Shown here: positions 56,823 through 64,000 of the stretch, in pieces
How the letters are laid out: every line of letters begins with the position of its first letter
Position numbering within the stretch: the stretch's first letter is position 1
Source: Chromatium okenii
Lineage (GTDB): Bacteria > Pseudomonadota > Gammaproteobacteria > Chromatiales > Chromatiaceae
Assembly: GCF_002958735.1 (NCBI RefSeq)
Contig: NZ_PPGH01000035.1
Span: 150,001 to 214,000, forward strand
Reading direction: 5' to 3'
DNA length: 64,000 nt
Position numbers and translations under genes: made by a program
Notes under the pieces: generated by a model
What the model was told of the DNA's origin: nothing
What the model saw: the letters and a program-made list of their open reading frames with translations, nothing else
Databases searched by the model: none

Positions 56823-57437
56823 ATGAAATATGAATCTAGCAGAAAAGCAGCGTTAATACTGGGAGTGCATCCAAACACGCTTAGGAGAATGGCGAATGAT
56901 GGAGAGATTGAAACCATCAGAATATCAGGACAACGAAAATACAACGTTGAATCCTATTTGGGCGCAATTGAGTCTGCTGTCATCTGTTACTGTCGTGTGT
57001 CCAGCTATAAACAAAAAGATGACCTTGACCGCCAAGTTCAATTCATGCGCAATCAATATCCACACGCAGAAATAATTAAGGACATTGGTAGTGGACTCAA
57101 TTTCAAAAGAAAAGGACTTAACACCATTTTGGAACGCGCAATGCGCGGAACTCACATCACGCTTGTGGTTGCCCACCGAGACCGACTTGCGCGATTTGGA
57201 CATGAACTCATTCGCTTTGTTATCGAGTCAAATGGTGGAAAACTCGTGGTTTTATCAGAAGACTCACTCAGCCCCGCAGTCGAACTTAATCAAGACTTGC
57301 TCAATATCCTACACGTCTTCAGTTGTAGAATGCCTGGACTTAGAAATTACAAAAAGCAAGTTGCTCAAGCTATATCCAACCGCGCAGAACAGAGCGCAAT
57401 TCAAGCACTGGATGACAGTGAGCCGCTACGTTTATAA
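56823..57437 (+). CDS. tnpA: IS607 transposase TnpA (serine recombinase)
   Basis: 204 aa. N-terminal MerR-like HTH (MKYESSRKAALILGVHPNTLRRMANDGEIETIRISGQRKY) and a small resolvase domain with catalytic Ser in CYCRVSSYKQKDDLDRQ, plus VVAHRDRLARFG. This domain order is particular to IS607. ATG 56823 is used; an in-frame TTG lies 9 bases earlier. The last ~35 codons overlap tnpB. It would move the element as a circular intermediate. Confidence 0.92.
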   Translation: MKYESSRKAALILGVHPNTLRRMANDGEIETIRISGQRKYNVESYLGAIESAVICYCRVSSYKQKDDLDRQVQFMRNQYPHAEIIKDIGSGLNFKRKGLNTILERAMRGTHITLVVAHRDRLARFGHELIRFVIESNGGKLVVLSEDSLSPAVELNQDLLNILHVFSCRMPGLRNYKKQVAQAISNRAEQSAIQALDDSEPLRL

Positions 57438-58467
57438 CGCCACGATTGCCTTGTTACGCGATTATGAGGGAGCAAAGCCATCATGGATGGACATTAAAAA
57501 GATGTTCACCCGTTTATTGCCTGCATGGACAAAAGATACGCCTTTTCAAATTAAAGGCACTGCCATTAAAGATGCACACAACGCTTTTTGGAAAACGTGC
57601 AAAGCCAATAAAGGCAGTGGCAAGCCTGCGACCTTTCGCTTTCGTAGCCGCAAAGACCCGATACAATCCTGCTTTATTCCCAAAACTGCTATTAGCAATA
57701 AAGGTATTTACCCACAAGTCTCTGGCAAAGGTTTGGGTTATGCCGAATCTTTGCCAGAGTCTTTTCGTGACTCCCGGCTGGTATGGAAAGCTGGCAAATT
57801 TTACTTAGCCGTCCCCACAAAACACCTTGTACCTTATGGCGAGAACCAAGCCCTTGGTGTGGTAGCGATTGACCCCGGCGTAAGAACGTTTGCGACTTTC
57901 TATTCAACTGATTCATGTGGCTTGATTGGCAGTGGCGATTTTTCACGCATTCAACGCATGGCGCATTACCTTGATGATTTGCTTTCCCGTGCATCGAAAG
58001 CAGGGAAACAAAAAAAGAAAAGAATGTTGTTAGCGGGTTTACGAATGCGTCAAAAGGTGCAGAATCTCATTGATGAACTGCACCACAAAGCCGCGTTGTT
58101 TTTTGTAAAAAACTTTGATTGTATTCTGCTGCCCACTTTTGAAACTTCGCAAATGGTCGGTAGAGCAGGTAGAAAAATCAGAAGTAAAACCGTCCGCAAT
58201 CTGTTGACCTTTGCCCATTATCGCTTTAAGCAGTTCTTGAAAAATAAAGCATTTGAGTATGGAAAAACAGTGTTAGATGTGTGTGAAGCGTATACCAGTA
58301 AGACTCACCCCAAAACGGGTGAAATAAAACAAATTGGTGGCGCAAAAAGAATACGATTACTCTCTGGAGATTGGGTTAATAGAGATGTTGTCGGAGCGCG
58401 TAATATCCTGTTACGCGCCTTGGTAGATATACCCCACGTTTTTAACGTGGCAGTTAACGAAAGTTAA
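57334..58467 (+). CDS. tnpB: TnpB (RuvC-type RNA-guided endonuclease), zinc ribbon lost
   Basis: TnpB cuts DNA under omega-RNA guidance and helps keep the element at its donor site. Conserved parts: N-terminal LLKLYPTAQNRAQFKHWM, RuvC-I AIDPGVRTFATF, RuvC-II Glu in LPTFETSQM and RuvC-III Asp in NRDVVGARNILLRAL. The zinc-ribbon Cys pairs expected between II and III are missing: TSKTHPKTGEIKQIGGAKRI has none. The frame continues 83 codons upstream inside tnpA, without family sequence; no ATG/GTG precedes the domain closely, so the start (CTG 57334, TTG 57361, or the longer frame) is unsettled. All three acidic RuvC residues remain. Confidence 0.85.
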   Translation: MDLEITKSKLLKLYPTAQNRAQFKHWMTVSRYVYNATIALLRDYEGAKPSWMDIKKMFTRLLPAWTKDTPFQIKGTAIKDAHNAFWKTCKANKGSGKPATFRFRSRKDPIQSCFIPKTAISNKGIYPQVSGKGLGYAESLPESFRDSRLVWKAGKFYLAVPTKHLVPYGENQALGVVAIDPGVRTFATFYSTDSCGLIGSGDFSRIQRMAHYLDDLLSRASKAGKQKKKRMLLAGLRMRQKVQNLIDELHHKAALFFVKNFDCILLPTFETSQMVGRAGRKIRSKTVRNLLTFAHYRFKQFLKNKAFEYGKTVLDVCEAYTSKTHPKTGEIKQIGGAKRIRLLSGDWVNRDVVGARNILLRALVDIPHVFNVAVNES

Positions 58468-58480
58468 GAAAAATGTATCG
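58396..58480 (+). ncRNA. Candidate omega-RNA scaffold at tnpB 3' end
   Basis: Two perfect hairpins lie inside the last 75 bases of tnpB: GCGCGTAA/TTACGCGC (8 bp, 58396-58418) and CCACGTT/AACGTGG (7 bp, loop TTT, 58434-58450). Paired hairpins overlapping the tnpB end and running to the right end of the element are typical of omega-RNAs; the guide would begin just outside the element. The right border is estimated. Confidence 0.45.
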
Positions 58481-58482
58481 GT

Positions 58483-59247
58483 ATGACGGTTTCTAACGAC
58501 CACAAATCTCCATTCGCAGGTCTACAACACTGGTATCGCTCACCACTCGGGCGTCGAGTAGCGCAGCTTGAAGGTCTATGTGTGCGCCGCTTACTCAGCA
58601 CCAGCTTTGGTTATTACTTGTTGCAAATCGGCTTAACGGAATTGTGGTGGGAAGCACTGGCAACCTGTCGGATTCGGCATCAGGTGTTACTGACTTCAGC
58701 GCCAGCAAATAGAAGTGCTGGGTTGACGATTGCGGGCGCGGAAACAGATTTACCGCTTGCTGCCGATAGCATCGACGCAGTGTTATTACCACACACGCTT
58801 GATTTCACGACTGATCCTCGGCGAGTGCTGTGCGAAGTCGAACGGGTGTTAATTCCAGAAGGACGCGTGATTGTGGTGGGTTTTAATGCGGTGAGCTTTT
58901 GGGGCTTGTGGCATTTGGCGCTGGGGTCTCAGCAGCAAATGCCTTGGTGCGGACGCTTTAGAACTGCCGCGCAGATTGAAAGCTGGCTTGAAAGCGCCGG
59001 ATTTGTGGTTGAGGTTTGCGAACATCTGTTGTTTTGTCCACCGCTGCGTCAGGTTTACGGCGCTGGCTGTTCGCCATTGGAAGCACTAGGACAACGCTTG
59101 TGGCCATTCTTTGGCGGAGTGTATGTGATTCGCGCTGTCAAACGAGTCGCCACGCTCACGCCACTCAAACCAGCGTGGTCACGGCGTTGTCCAGTATTAC
59201 CGGGCACTGCCGTGCGCCCCACCACTCGCGGTAACGATCATGGCTGA
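58483..59247 (+). CDS. YafS-like SAM-dependent methyltransferase
   Basis: 254 aa, class I methyltransferase fold in shortened form: the SAM-binding glycine motif is weak, but [54 protein letters not shown] matches the YafS family found upstream of rnhA in gammaproteobacteria. Substrate unknown. It overlaps rnhA by 8 bases. The IS607 element ends about 15 bases before it, so its original promoter was probably displaced. Confidence 0.82.
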   Translation: MTVSNDHKSPFAGLQHWYRSPLGRRVAQLEGLCVRRLLSTSFGYYLLQIGLTELWWEALATCRIRHQVLLTSAPANRSAGLTIAGAETDLPLAADSIDAVLLPHTLDFTTDPRRVLCEVERVLIPEGRVIVVGFNAVSFWGLWHLALGSQQQMPWCGRFRTAAQIESWLESAGFVVEVCEHLLFCPPLRQVYGAGCSPLEALGQRLWPFFGGVYVIRAVKRVATLTPLKPAWSRRCPVLPGTAVRPTTRGNDHG

Positions 59248-59686
59248 TTGTGTTCAGGTATTCACCGACGGCGCCTGCAAAGGCAATCCCGGACCGGGCG
59301 GCTGGGGCGTGTTATGGCGTCGTGGCGCAGTGGAACAGGAACTTTATGGCGGCGAGCGGGACACGACGAATAACCGCATGGAGTTAATGGCGGTGATCGT
59401 GGCACTGGAAACGCTCGATCGCACTGCGCCGCTGGAAATCACCACCGATTCGCAATACGTCGCTCGCGGCGTGAATGAATGGATGCGGAAATGGAAACGC
59501 AATGGCTGGCGCACTGCGAATCGTGAGCCAGTGAAAAACCGCGATCTGTGGGAGCGTTTAGACGTTGCGCTCAAGGGTCATCAGGTGCGCTGGTGCTGGG
59601 TCAAAAGTCATGCCGGTCACGCCGATAACGAACGCGCTGATCGGTTAGCCAATCAAGGTGTTATTGGTCATCGCAAGGTCTCAAAC
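59240..59686 (+). CDS. rnhA: Ribonuclease HI (in frame with dnaQ, no stop seen)
   Basis: Degrades RNA of RNA-DNA hybrids. Residues 1-140 are a complete RNase [19 protein letters not shown] (first Asp), [14 protein letters not shown] (Glu), TTDSQYV (Asp), [16 protein letters not shown] (His, Asp). After ANQGV, where the stop normally lies, the frame continues nine codons into the dnaQ ATG at 59687. Either a true RNase HI-DnaQ fusion or a base error in the stop (a TCA codon sits 6 bases before the ATG). An AAGG ribosome site 8 bases before the dnaQ ATG favours separate translation. Confidence 0.92.
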
Positions 59687-60406
59687 ATGCGTCAAATTGC
59701 CCTCGATACAGAAACGACTGGACTTTCTTTTGCTGCTGGTGATCGCGTGATTGAAATCGGTTGTGTGGAACTTATTGATCGCCAACTTACCGGCAACGAG
59801 TTTCACTGCTATTTGCAACCAGATCGCGCAGTTAATCCGAGGCGCTCAAAGTTCACGGTATCACCGACGCTTTTCTGGTGGGAAAACCGCGCTTTGCGGA
59901 TATCGCCGAGGAGTTTTTGAATTACATCGGCGATGCCGAGTTAATTATTCACAACGCGCCATTTGATAGCGGTTTTCTTAATCACGAATTGCGTAAATGG
60001 CGAGCACAGACGCCGCTGCTACACGAGCGCGGCAGTGTGATTGACACGCTGGACATGGCAAGAAAGCGTCATCCCGGACAGCGCAATAATCTGGATGCGC
60101 TGTGCAAACGTTATGACGTGAACAACAGTCGGCGCGATGTGCATGGAGCGCTACTTGACGCAGGAATTCTCGCGGCGCTTTATCTCGCCATGACTGGCGG
60201 ACAGGTGACGCTGCATCTCGGCAGTCAATCCTTAACGCCCAACGCTTCCAACGCGCTAGCCGCAGCGCGTCATCTCCTCAACAGATCGACCTCCGCTGCC
60301 GGTGATTCACGCCGATGCAGCCAGTTGCGCCGCACATGACGCCCGTCTCGCTGCCATTGCCGCCGTGAGCGGTGATAACTGTCTGTGGTTAAAAAATAAT
60401 TCATAA
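59687..60406 (+). pseudogene. dnaQ: DNA polymerase III epsilon subunit, frameshifted
   Basis: 3'-5' proofreading exonuclease of Pol III. Exo [10 protein letters not shown]; Exo II HNAPFDSGFLNHEL; Exo III HGALLDAGILAALYL are all present. One frame change near 59838 ([21 protein letters not shown]) and another near 60290 are needed; the repaired C-terminus PLPVIHADAASCAAHDARLAAI ends at TAA 60404-60406. Repaired length about 240 aa matches the family. dnaQ is normally required for replication fidelity, so sequence error is likely. Confidence 0.88.
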
Positions 60407-60429
60407 CCCGCAGTCGTATTGGTGACGCA

Positions 60430-62011
60430 GTGGACGCTGAAAGTGATGGTTTCACCGAGGTTCCATTGCGGCATTTACCGTCGCCGTGGCTCGGTCATCT
60501 GCTGGTGTTCGGATTGCTGTTTGCACTGGTTTTCGGCTGGTTTTTCGTGCAAACCCGCCAAGCGCAGCAGGTATTTTTGGAAGATGCCAGCGCCCGCGCC
60601 CGCCTGTTAACCGATGCAGTGATGCTGCACACCCGTGGAGCATTGCTGGCGGAGCGCGTCACCGCCGATATTTTGACCCGCTTTCTCGGCAATTCAGCGC
60701 GGTTTGTCGCCTATCTCGACGGCGTTGCGCCTTTCCGTGCTGATGAACTGAGCGCCTTTGCGGATGAAGCTGGACTGTCAGTGATTCGACTGATTCGCGC
60801 CGAAGGCATCGTGCAAGGCCCGCAGAATGGCAACCCGAGATTCCGCCGGATTGCGCCCAACTCGATCAACTCATTCGCCTGCCTGCCGTACACACTATTC
60901 TGTTTGGCGTTGCTGTTTCAGAATCAAGCGGTTGTGTGTTGGTCGGTTTGGATAGTCGCCACACTGAAGCGTTAGAAGCAGCGATTGGTTTGCCGAACGC
61001 GCTGGCAGCAGTTGCCAAATTACCGGGCGTGGTTGCAGTGCAACTGGACGGCGCGTTGCAACTGGAATCTGCCGCGCCAGCCGCGACCGCACTCCCGCAG
61101 ATCGCCATGCGCAAACTGCCGGATGGACGCACCGTTGCCGCGCCAGCGCACCAATGGCGGGAGCGCAATTGCTGCTGGATTTGGATGCAGGGCCGTTGTT
61201 GTCGATGCGCGAACGGCTGTGGTGGCAATTTCTCGGTTTTATGCTGGCGCTGGGCAGCGCCGCCGCGATGGGCGGTTGGATTCTGTATCGTCACCAACGC
61301 GCTCACGAGCGCCAGCGATTGCGTATGAACGGCGGTTATCGCGCCAGCGCGAAGAAGCCGGTTTAGGACGCGCCGCCGCCGCCATCGCGCACGAAATCCG
61401 CAATCCACTCAATGCGATGGCGATGGGATTGCAGCGGCTGCAACTCGAAGCGGATGAATTACTGCCGGCGCATCGTCGCCTGCTGGACATCGTGTTTGCC
61501 GCCGTGGGGCGCACCAACAGCACCGTGACGGGTTTATTGGATTACGCCCGCCCGCTGCATCCTCGGCGCGAGCGGCTGGCACTGGATGCGTTGGTCAGTG
61601 AGCAATGAGTTTGTATCAACGGCAATTCGAGGCGAGCGGGCGGCAGTTGGTGCTGGCGCTGCAACCGCAGACGTGGATCAGCGGCGATCCCGATCTGTTG
61701 CGGCAAGTGCTGGATAATCTGTTGCGGAATGCGCTGGAGGCCAACGCGCCAGCGGGCTTGATTGACATTCGCGTGGAGCGCAGCGGTCAATTCGCGCAAC
61801 TGCGGATTGCCAATGACGGGTTGGAGCTGGCAGCAGCGGACGTGATGCAGATTGTGGAGCCGTGGTTTACCACCAAAACGACGGGCACGGGCTTGGGTTT
61901 GGCGATTTCGCAGCGGATTATCACTGCGCACGCTGGGCAGTTGACGCTGCAGTGCCGCAGCCGGGGCGGTTACAAATCTGCGTTCAATTGCCAGTGCGTT
62001 TCACGGAGTGA
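60430..62011 (+). pseudogene. NtrB-type sensor histidine kinase, about five frameshifts
   Basis: Inner-membrane kinase: GTG 60430, first membrane helix at about 22-44, a periplasmic domain, second helix LWWQFLGFMLALGSAAAMGGWIL, HisKA H-box AAAIAHEIRNPLNAMAMGLQRLQ, N-box DNLLRNALEANAP and G-box TTGTGLGLAISQRI. Frame changes, each fixed by one added base, are needed near 60836, 61145, 61323, 61598 and 61970; the repaired end VQLPVRFTE stops at TGA 62009-62011. The pair with the following sigma54 activator resembles ZraSR/AtoSC systems. Signal unknown. Confidence 0.8.
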
Positions 62012-62020
62012 CGGAAACGA

Positions 62021-63336
62021 ATGAAAATTTTGATTGCCGACGATGACGCGATGCAGCGCGAACTGCTGGCGGGATTTCTCGAAAAACAGGGTTATGCCGT
62101 GTGCACTGCCGCTGATGGATTGAGGCGATGGCAGTGTTTCGTCAAGAACCCATCGCGCTGGCGCTGCTCGATCATCGAATGCCGGGCTTGACTGGCGATC
62201 AAGTGCTGGCGCAGATGAAAGCCGAAAATCCGCTGCTGCGAGCGATGATGATGACGGCTTACGGCGCGGTGGACATGGCGGTCAAGGTGATGAAATTGGG
62301 CGCGGATGATTTCATCGAAAAGCCGATTAACTTGACGCAACTGCTGGAAAAAATTGAACAAATCGCCCAAACGCGAGCAGTCGCCGAGGATGTCGCAGAG
62401 TGACGGCAGCGGTCGAAACGGCGCGTTGCCGCTGGCGATCATCGGCGACAGTCCGGCGATGCGTGACACCTTGTCGCTGGTGCGGCGCGTTGCTGATAGT
62501 CCGTGGAATGTGCTGATTCAGGGCGAAACCGGCACGGGTAAAGAGTTGATTGCACGGCTGATTCATCTGCTCAGTCCGGCAGCCGAGGCGCCGTTTATCG
62601 AGGTGAACTGCGCGGCGATTCCCGAAAATCTGTTTGAAAGCGCGTTGTTTGGTCACGAAAAAGGCGCGTTTACCGGCGCGGAGCGTCAGCATCGCGGCTG
62701 CTTCGAGCGGGCGAGCGGCGGCACGTTATTTCTCGACGAAGTGGGCGAATTGCCGCTGGCGCTGCAAGCCAAATTGCTGCGGGCGTTGCAGGAAAAACGC
62801 ATCCATCGCGTCGGCGGCGAGCGCGAGATTGTCGTCAACGTGCGCGTGGTGGCTGCAACCAATCGGGATTTGCGGGCGCTGGCGGAAGCCGGCAGTTTCC
62901 GCGAGATTTATTCTTTCGACTCAATGTGTTGGATATTGCGTGCCGCCGCTGCGTCGTCGCCGCGAGGACATTCCGGCGTTAATCGCGCATTTCATCGCTC
63001 GTGATGCGCGGCGTCCGCTTCAGCTCGCGCCGGACGCGCTGGATGCGCTGATTCGTTACGATTATCCGGGCAATGTGCGCGAGTTGGAACATCATTCAGC
63101 GCAGTTTGACGCTCACGCGGGGCAATCGGTGCAACCGAGCGATTTGCCTGCCGAAGTACGCCGTTCACCAGCGCCGAGCAAGGTTTGCTGCAAGAGCGTT
63201 TGGACACGTTAGAACGCGATTTACTGCGGGTGGCGTTGGAAAATGCGGAATGGATTCAAACTCGTGCTGCCGATCAACTCGGCATCAGCGAGCGGGTGCT
63301 GCGGTACAAAATGGGCAAATACGGATTGCGGCGTTA
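62021..63336 (+). pseudogene. NtrC-family sigma54 response regulator, many frameshifts
   Basis: Receiver MKILIADDDAMQRELLAGFLEKQG with phospho-Asp in LALLDHRMPGLTGD; AAA+ domain with Walker [16 protein letters not shown], the sigma54 loop GAFTGA and Walker [13 protein letters not shown]; Fis-type HTH LERDLLRVALENAEWIQTRAADQLGISERVLRYKMGKYGLRR. At least six indels (near 62120, 62400, 62920, 62940, 63090 and 63180) break the frame. With them repaired all three domains are complete. Starts 10 bases after the kinase; ffs follows 27 bases after the stop. Confidence 0.8.
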
Positions 63337-63354
63337 AACATTGGTCGTTATAGT
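63326..63354 (+). promoter_or_regulatory. Predicted promoter of ffs
   Basis: TTGCGG (63326-63331), 17-base spacer, TATAGT (63349-63354); initiation near 63362 fits the 5' end of the SRP RNA. The -35 lies inside the end of the response regulator gene. Confidence 0.6.
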
Positions 63355-63363
63355 CGCCCACGG

Positions 63364-63470
63364 TGATCGTCGTCGGTCCCCTCGCAACGCGAAACCGTGA
63401 CCCGGTCAGGCCCGGAAGGGAGCAGCCGCAGCAGTTGAAGCGTGTGCCGGGGTGTGGCTGGCGACGATTA
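63364..63470 (+). ncRNA. ffs: 4.5S signal recognition particle RNA
   Basis: The conserved domain IV tip is unmistakable: GGTCAGGCCCGGAAGGGAGC and AGCAGCCGCAGCAGT. GCAACGC and GTGTGCCGGGGTGT match E. coli 4.5S, and the ends TGATCGTCGT/GCGACGATTA close the long hairpin. It binds Ffh to form SRP, which targets nascent membrane proteins to SecY. About 107 nt, bacterial small type without an Alu domain. Confidence 0.95.
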
Positions 63471-63480
63471 CCATTTTTTT
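63459..63480 (+). terminator. ffs terminator
   Basis: The closing stem of the SRP RNA (GCGACGATTA) is followed 3 bases later by seven T residues (63474-63480), so the RNA hairpin itself can act as the terminator. Confidence 0.6.
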
Positions 63481-63542
63481 ATCTGCAAGTGTTTCATTTT
63501 CTGCACGTTTTATCGCCATTCCACCACCCATTTCAACACCGC

Positions 63543-63971
63543 TCAGGGCTGCGCCAACTGCAAACCATGCCGGTGATACCAAGCACGATCCAGCGACCAT
63601 TCCACTGATTTCACATCTGGCTCGGCCAGCATCAACGCAATCACATGACGTTCCTGTTGCTCGAAACGCGCACGAGCGGCTTCGACTGCTGGGTCTTGCG
63701 CTGTTTTCTCTTTTAAGCTGGGATCAAGCGTTTGCAAAAATGGCTCAAGCGGCATTTCTGAGGCATGAGGACTCGTCAGCGTCACAATCCCGTTAACAAA
63801 CAACACTGCCTTAAACTGATAGGGATAATTGATCAGCACCGGGTCTTGCTCCAGCAGCGTATTGAGCTGCCAAATGCGCGGAGCCAAATCACGATTCCAG
63901 GCTAATGAAACAATTAACAGCACTAACAGCACCGTTGAAATGAGCATCGCGTTACGGGTTAAACGATCCAT
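63543..63971 (-). CDS. Unrecognised protein with N-terminal membrane anchor
   Basis: 142 aa, not recognised. Residues 9-26 (MLISTVLLVLLIVSLAW) form one membrane helix without an obvious cleavage site, so the rest is probably periplasmic. The domain has mixed composition (FKAVLFVNGIVTLTSP, then a charged helix AVEAARARFEQQERHVIALML). ATG 63971 is preceded by an inverted repeat. Converges with ffs; only about 60 bases separate its stop from the ffs T-run. Confidence 0.6.
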   Translation of the reverse strand: MDRLTRNAMLISTVLLVLLIVSLAWNRDLAPRIWQLNTLLEQDPVLINYPYQFKAVLFVNGIVTLTSPHASEMPLEPFLQTLDPSLKEKTAQDPAVEAARARFEQQERHVIALMLAEPDVKSVEWSLDRAWYHRHGLQLAQP

Positions 63972-63977
63972 AGTGTT

Positions 63978-63995
63978 AACAACACCTGTGTTGTT
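63978..63995. repeat. Perfect inverted repeat upstream of the last gene
   Basis: AACAACAC-CT-GTGTTGTT, 8-bp arms with a 2-base centre, 7 bases upstream of the ATG at 63971. Could be an operator or a leader hairpin masking translation initiation; the window ends here. Confidence 0.5.
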
Positions 63996-64000
63996 GTGAG

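Larger units (their letters stand above)
56823..58467 (+). mobile_element. IS607-type insertion element (tnpA + tnpB)
   Basis: A serine-recombinase tnpA overlapping an RNA-guided-nuclease type tnpB is the IS607 layout. Such elements have no terminal inverted repeats or target duplication, so exact ends are not visible; the true limits probably lie about 50-80 bases left of tnpA and within 20 bases right of tnpB. It sits between mltD and the yafS-like gene, where gloB is often found in relatives. Confidence 0.88.

Overview
The window reads as a chromosomal segment of a phototrophic gammaproteobacterium. It carries bacteriochlorophyll a synthesis genes, reaction-centre H-subunit genes and a PpsR-type regulator, so it comes from an anoxygenic purple bacterium. 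The gammaproteobacterial assignment is an inference from the mltD / yafS-like / rnhA / dnaQ neighbourhood and from RluB, YbeL, RF3 and YhhQ orthologues. I cannot name the genus. No rRNA, CRISPR array, plasmid or phage gene is seen.

Layout. 1-6.8 kb (minus): a surface-glycan cluster with a SapC-family protein, a Wzm/Wzt-type ABC exporter and the first 1282 codons of a giant methyltransferase/glycosyltransferase that runs off the left edge. 6.9-8.5 kb: an unusual secreted Cys-rich protein. 8.8-12.6 kb: rluB, pdxJ, a YbeL-like zinc-ribbon gene and a frameshifted prfC. 12.7 kb: tRNA-Lys(CTT). 12.9-30.9 kb (minus): one block of str, S10, spc and alpha ribosomal operons, from rpsL down to rplQ, with two near-consensus sigma70 promoters (upstream of rpsL and of rpsM). 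31.3-33.3 kb: yhhQ and dcd; dcd is split by a 238-residue intein. 33.4-44.9 kb (minus): the photosynthesis operon bchFNBHLM-puhABC-puhE, without the usual lhaA and acsF. 44.9-45.6 kb: a regulatory region with two exact TGT-N12-ACA PpsR boxes. 45.6-49.2 kb (plus): ppsR-bchG-bchP. 49.2-51.3 kb: tRNA-Arg(CCT), tRNA-Ile2(CAT) and rpoD. 51.4-55.5 kb: a GH13 / alpha-beta hydrolase / HDOD operon. 55.5-63.3 kb: mltD, an IS607-type transposon (tnpA, tnpB and a possible omega-RNA), a methyltransferase, rnhA-dnaQ, and an NtrB/NtrC-like pair broken by many indels. 63.36-63.47 kb: SRP RNA (ffs). The window ends with an unrecognised membrane-anchored protein.

How it works together. BchH (first step), BchM, the BchLNB dark protochlorophyllide reductase, BchF, BchG and BchP cover much of the path from protoporphyrin IX to phytylated bacteriochlorophyll. 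PuhABCE supply and assemble the reaction centre that uses it. PpsR, encoded divergently, probably represses from the two boxes between bchF and ppsR.

The items most worth a second look are the dcd intein, the IS607 TnpB that lacks a zinc ribbon and has two hairpins at its 3' end, the giant glycosyltransferase, the secreted Cys-repeat protein, and the clusters of single-base indels in prfC, the 5' end of mltD, dnaQ and the two-component pair. dnaQ and prfC are conserved housekeeping genes, so those indels may be sequence errors rather than true pseudogenes.
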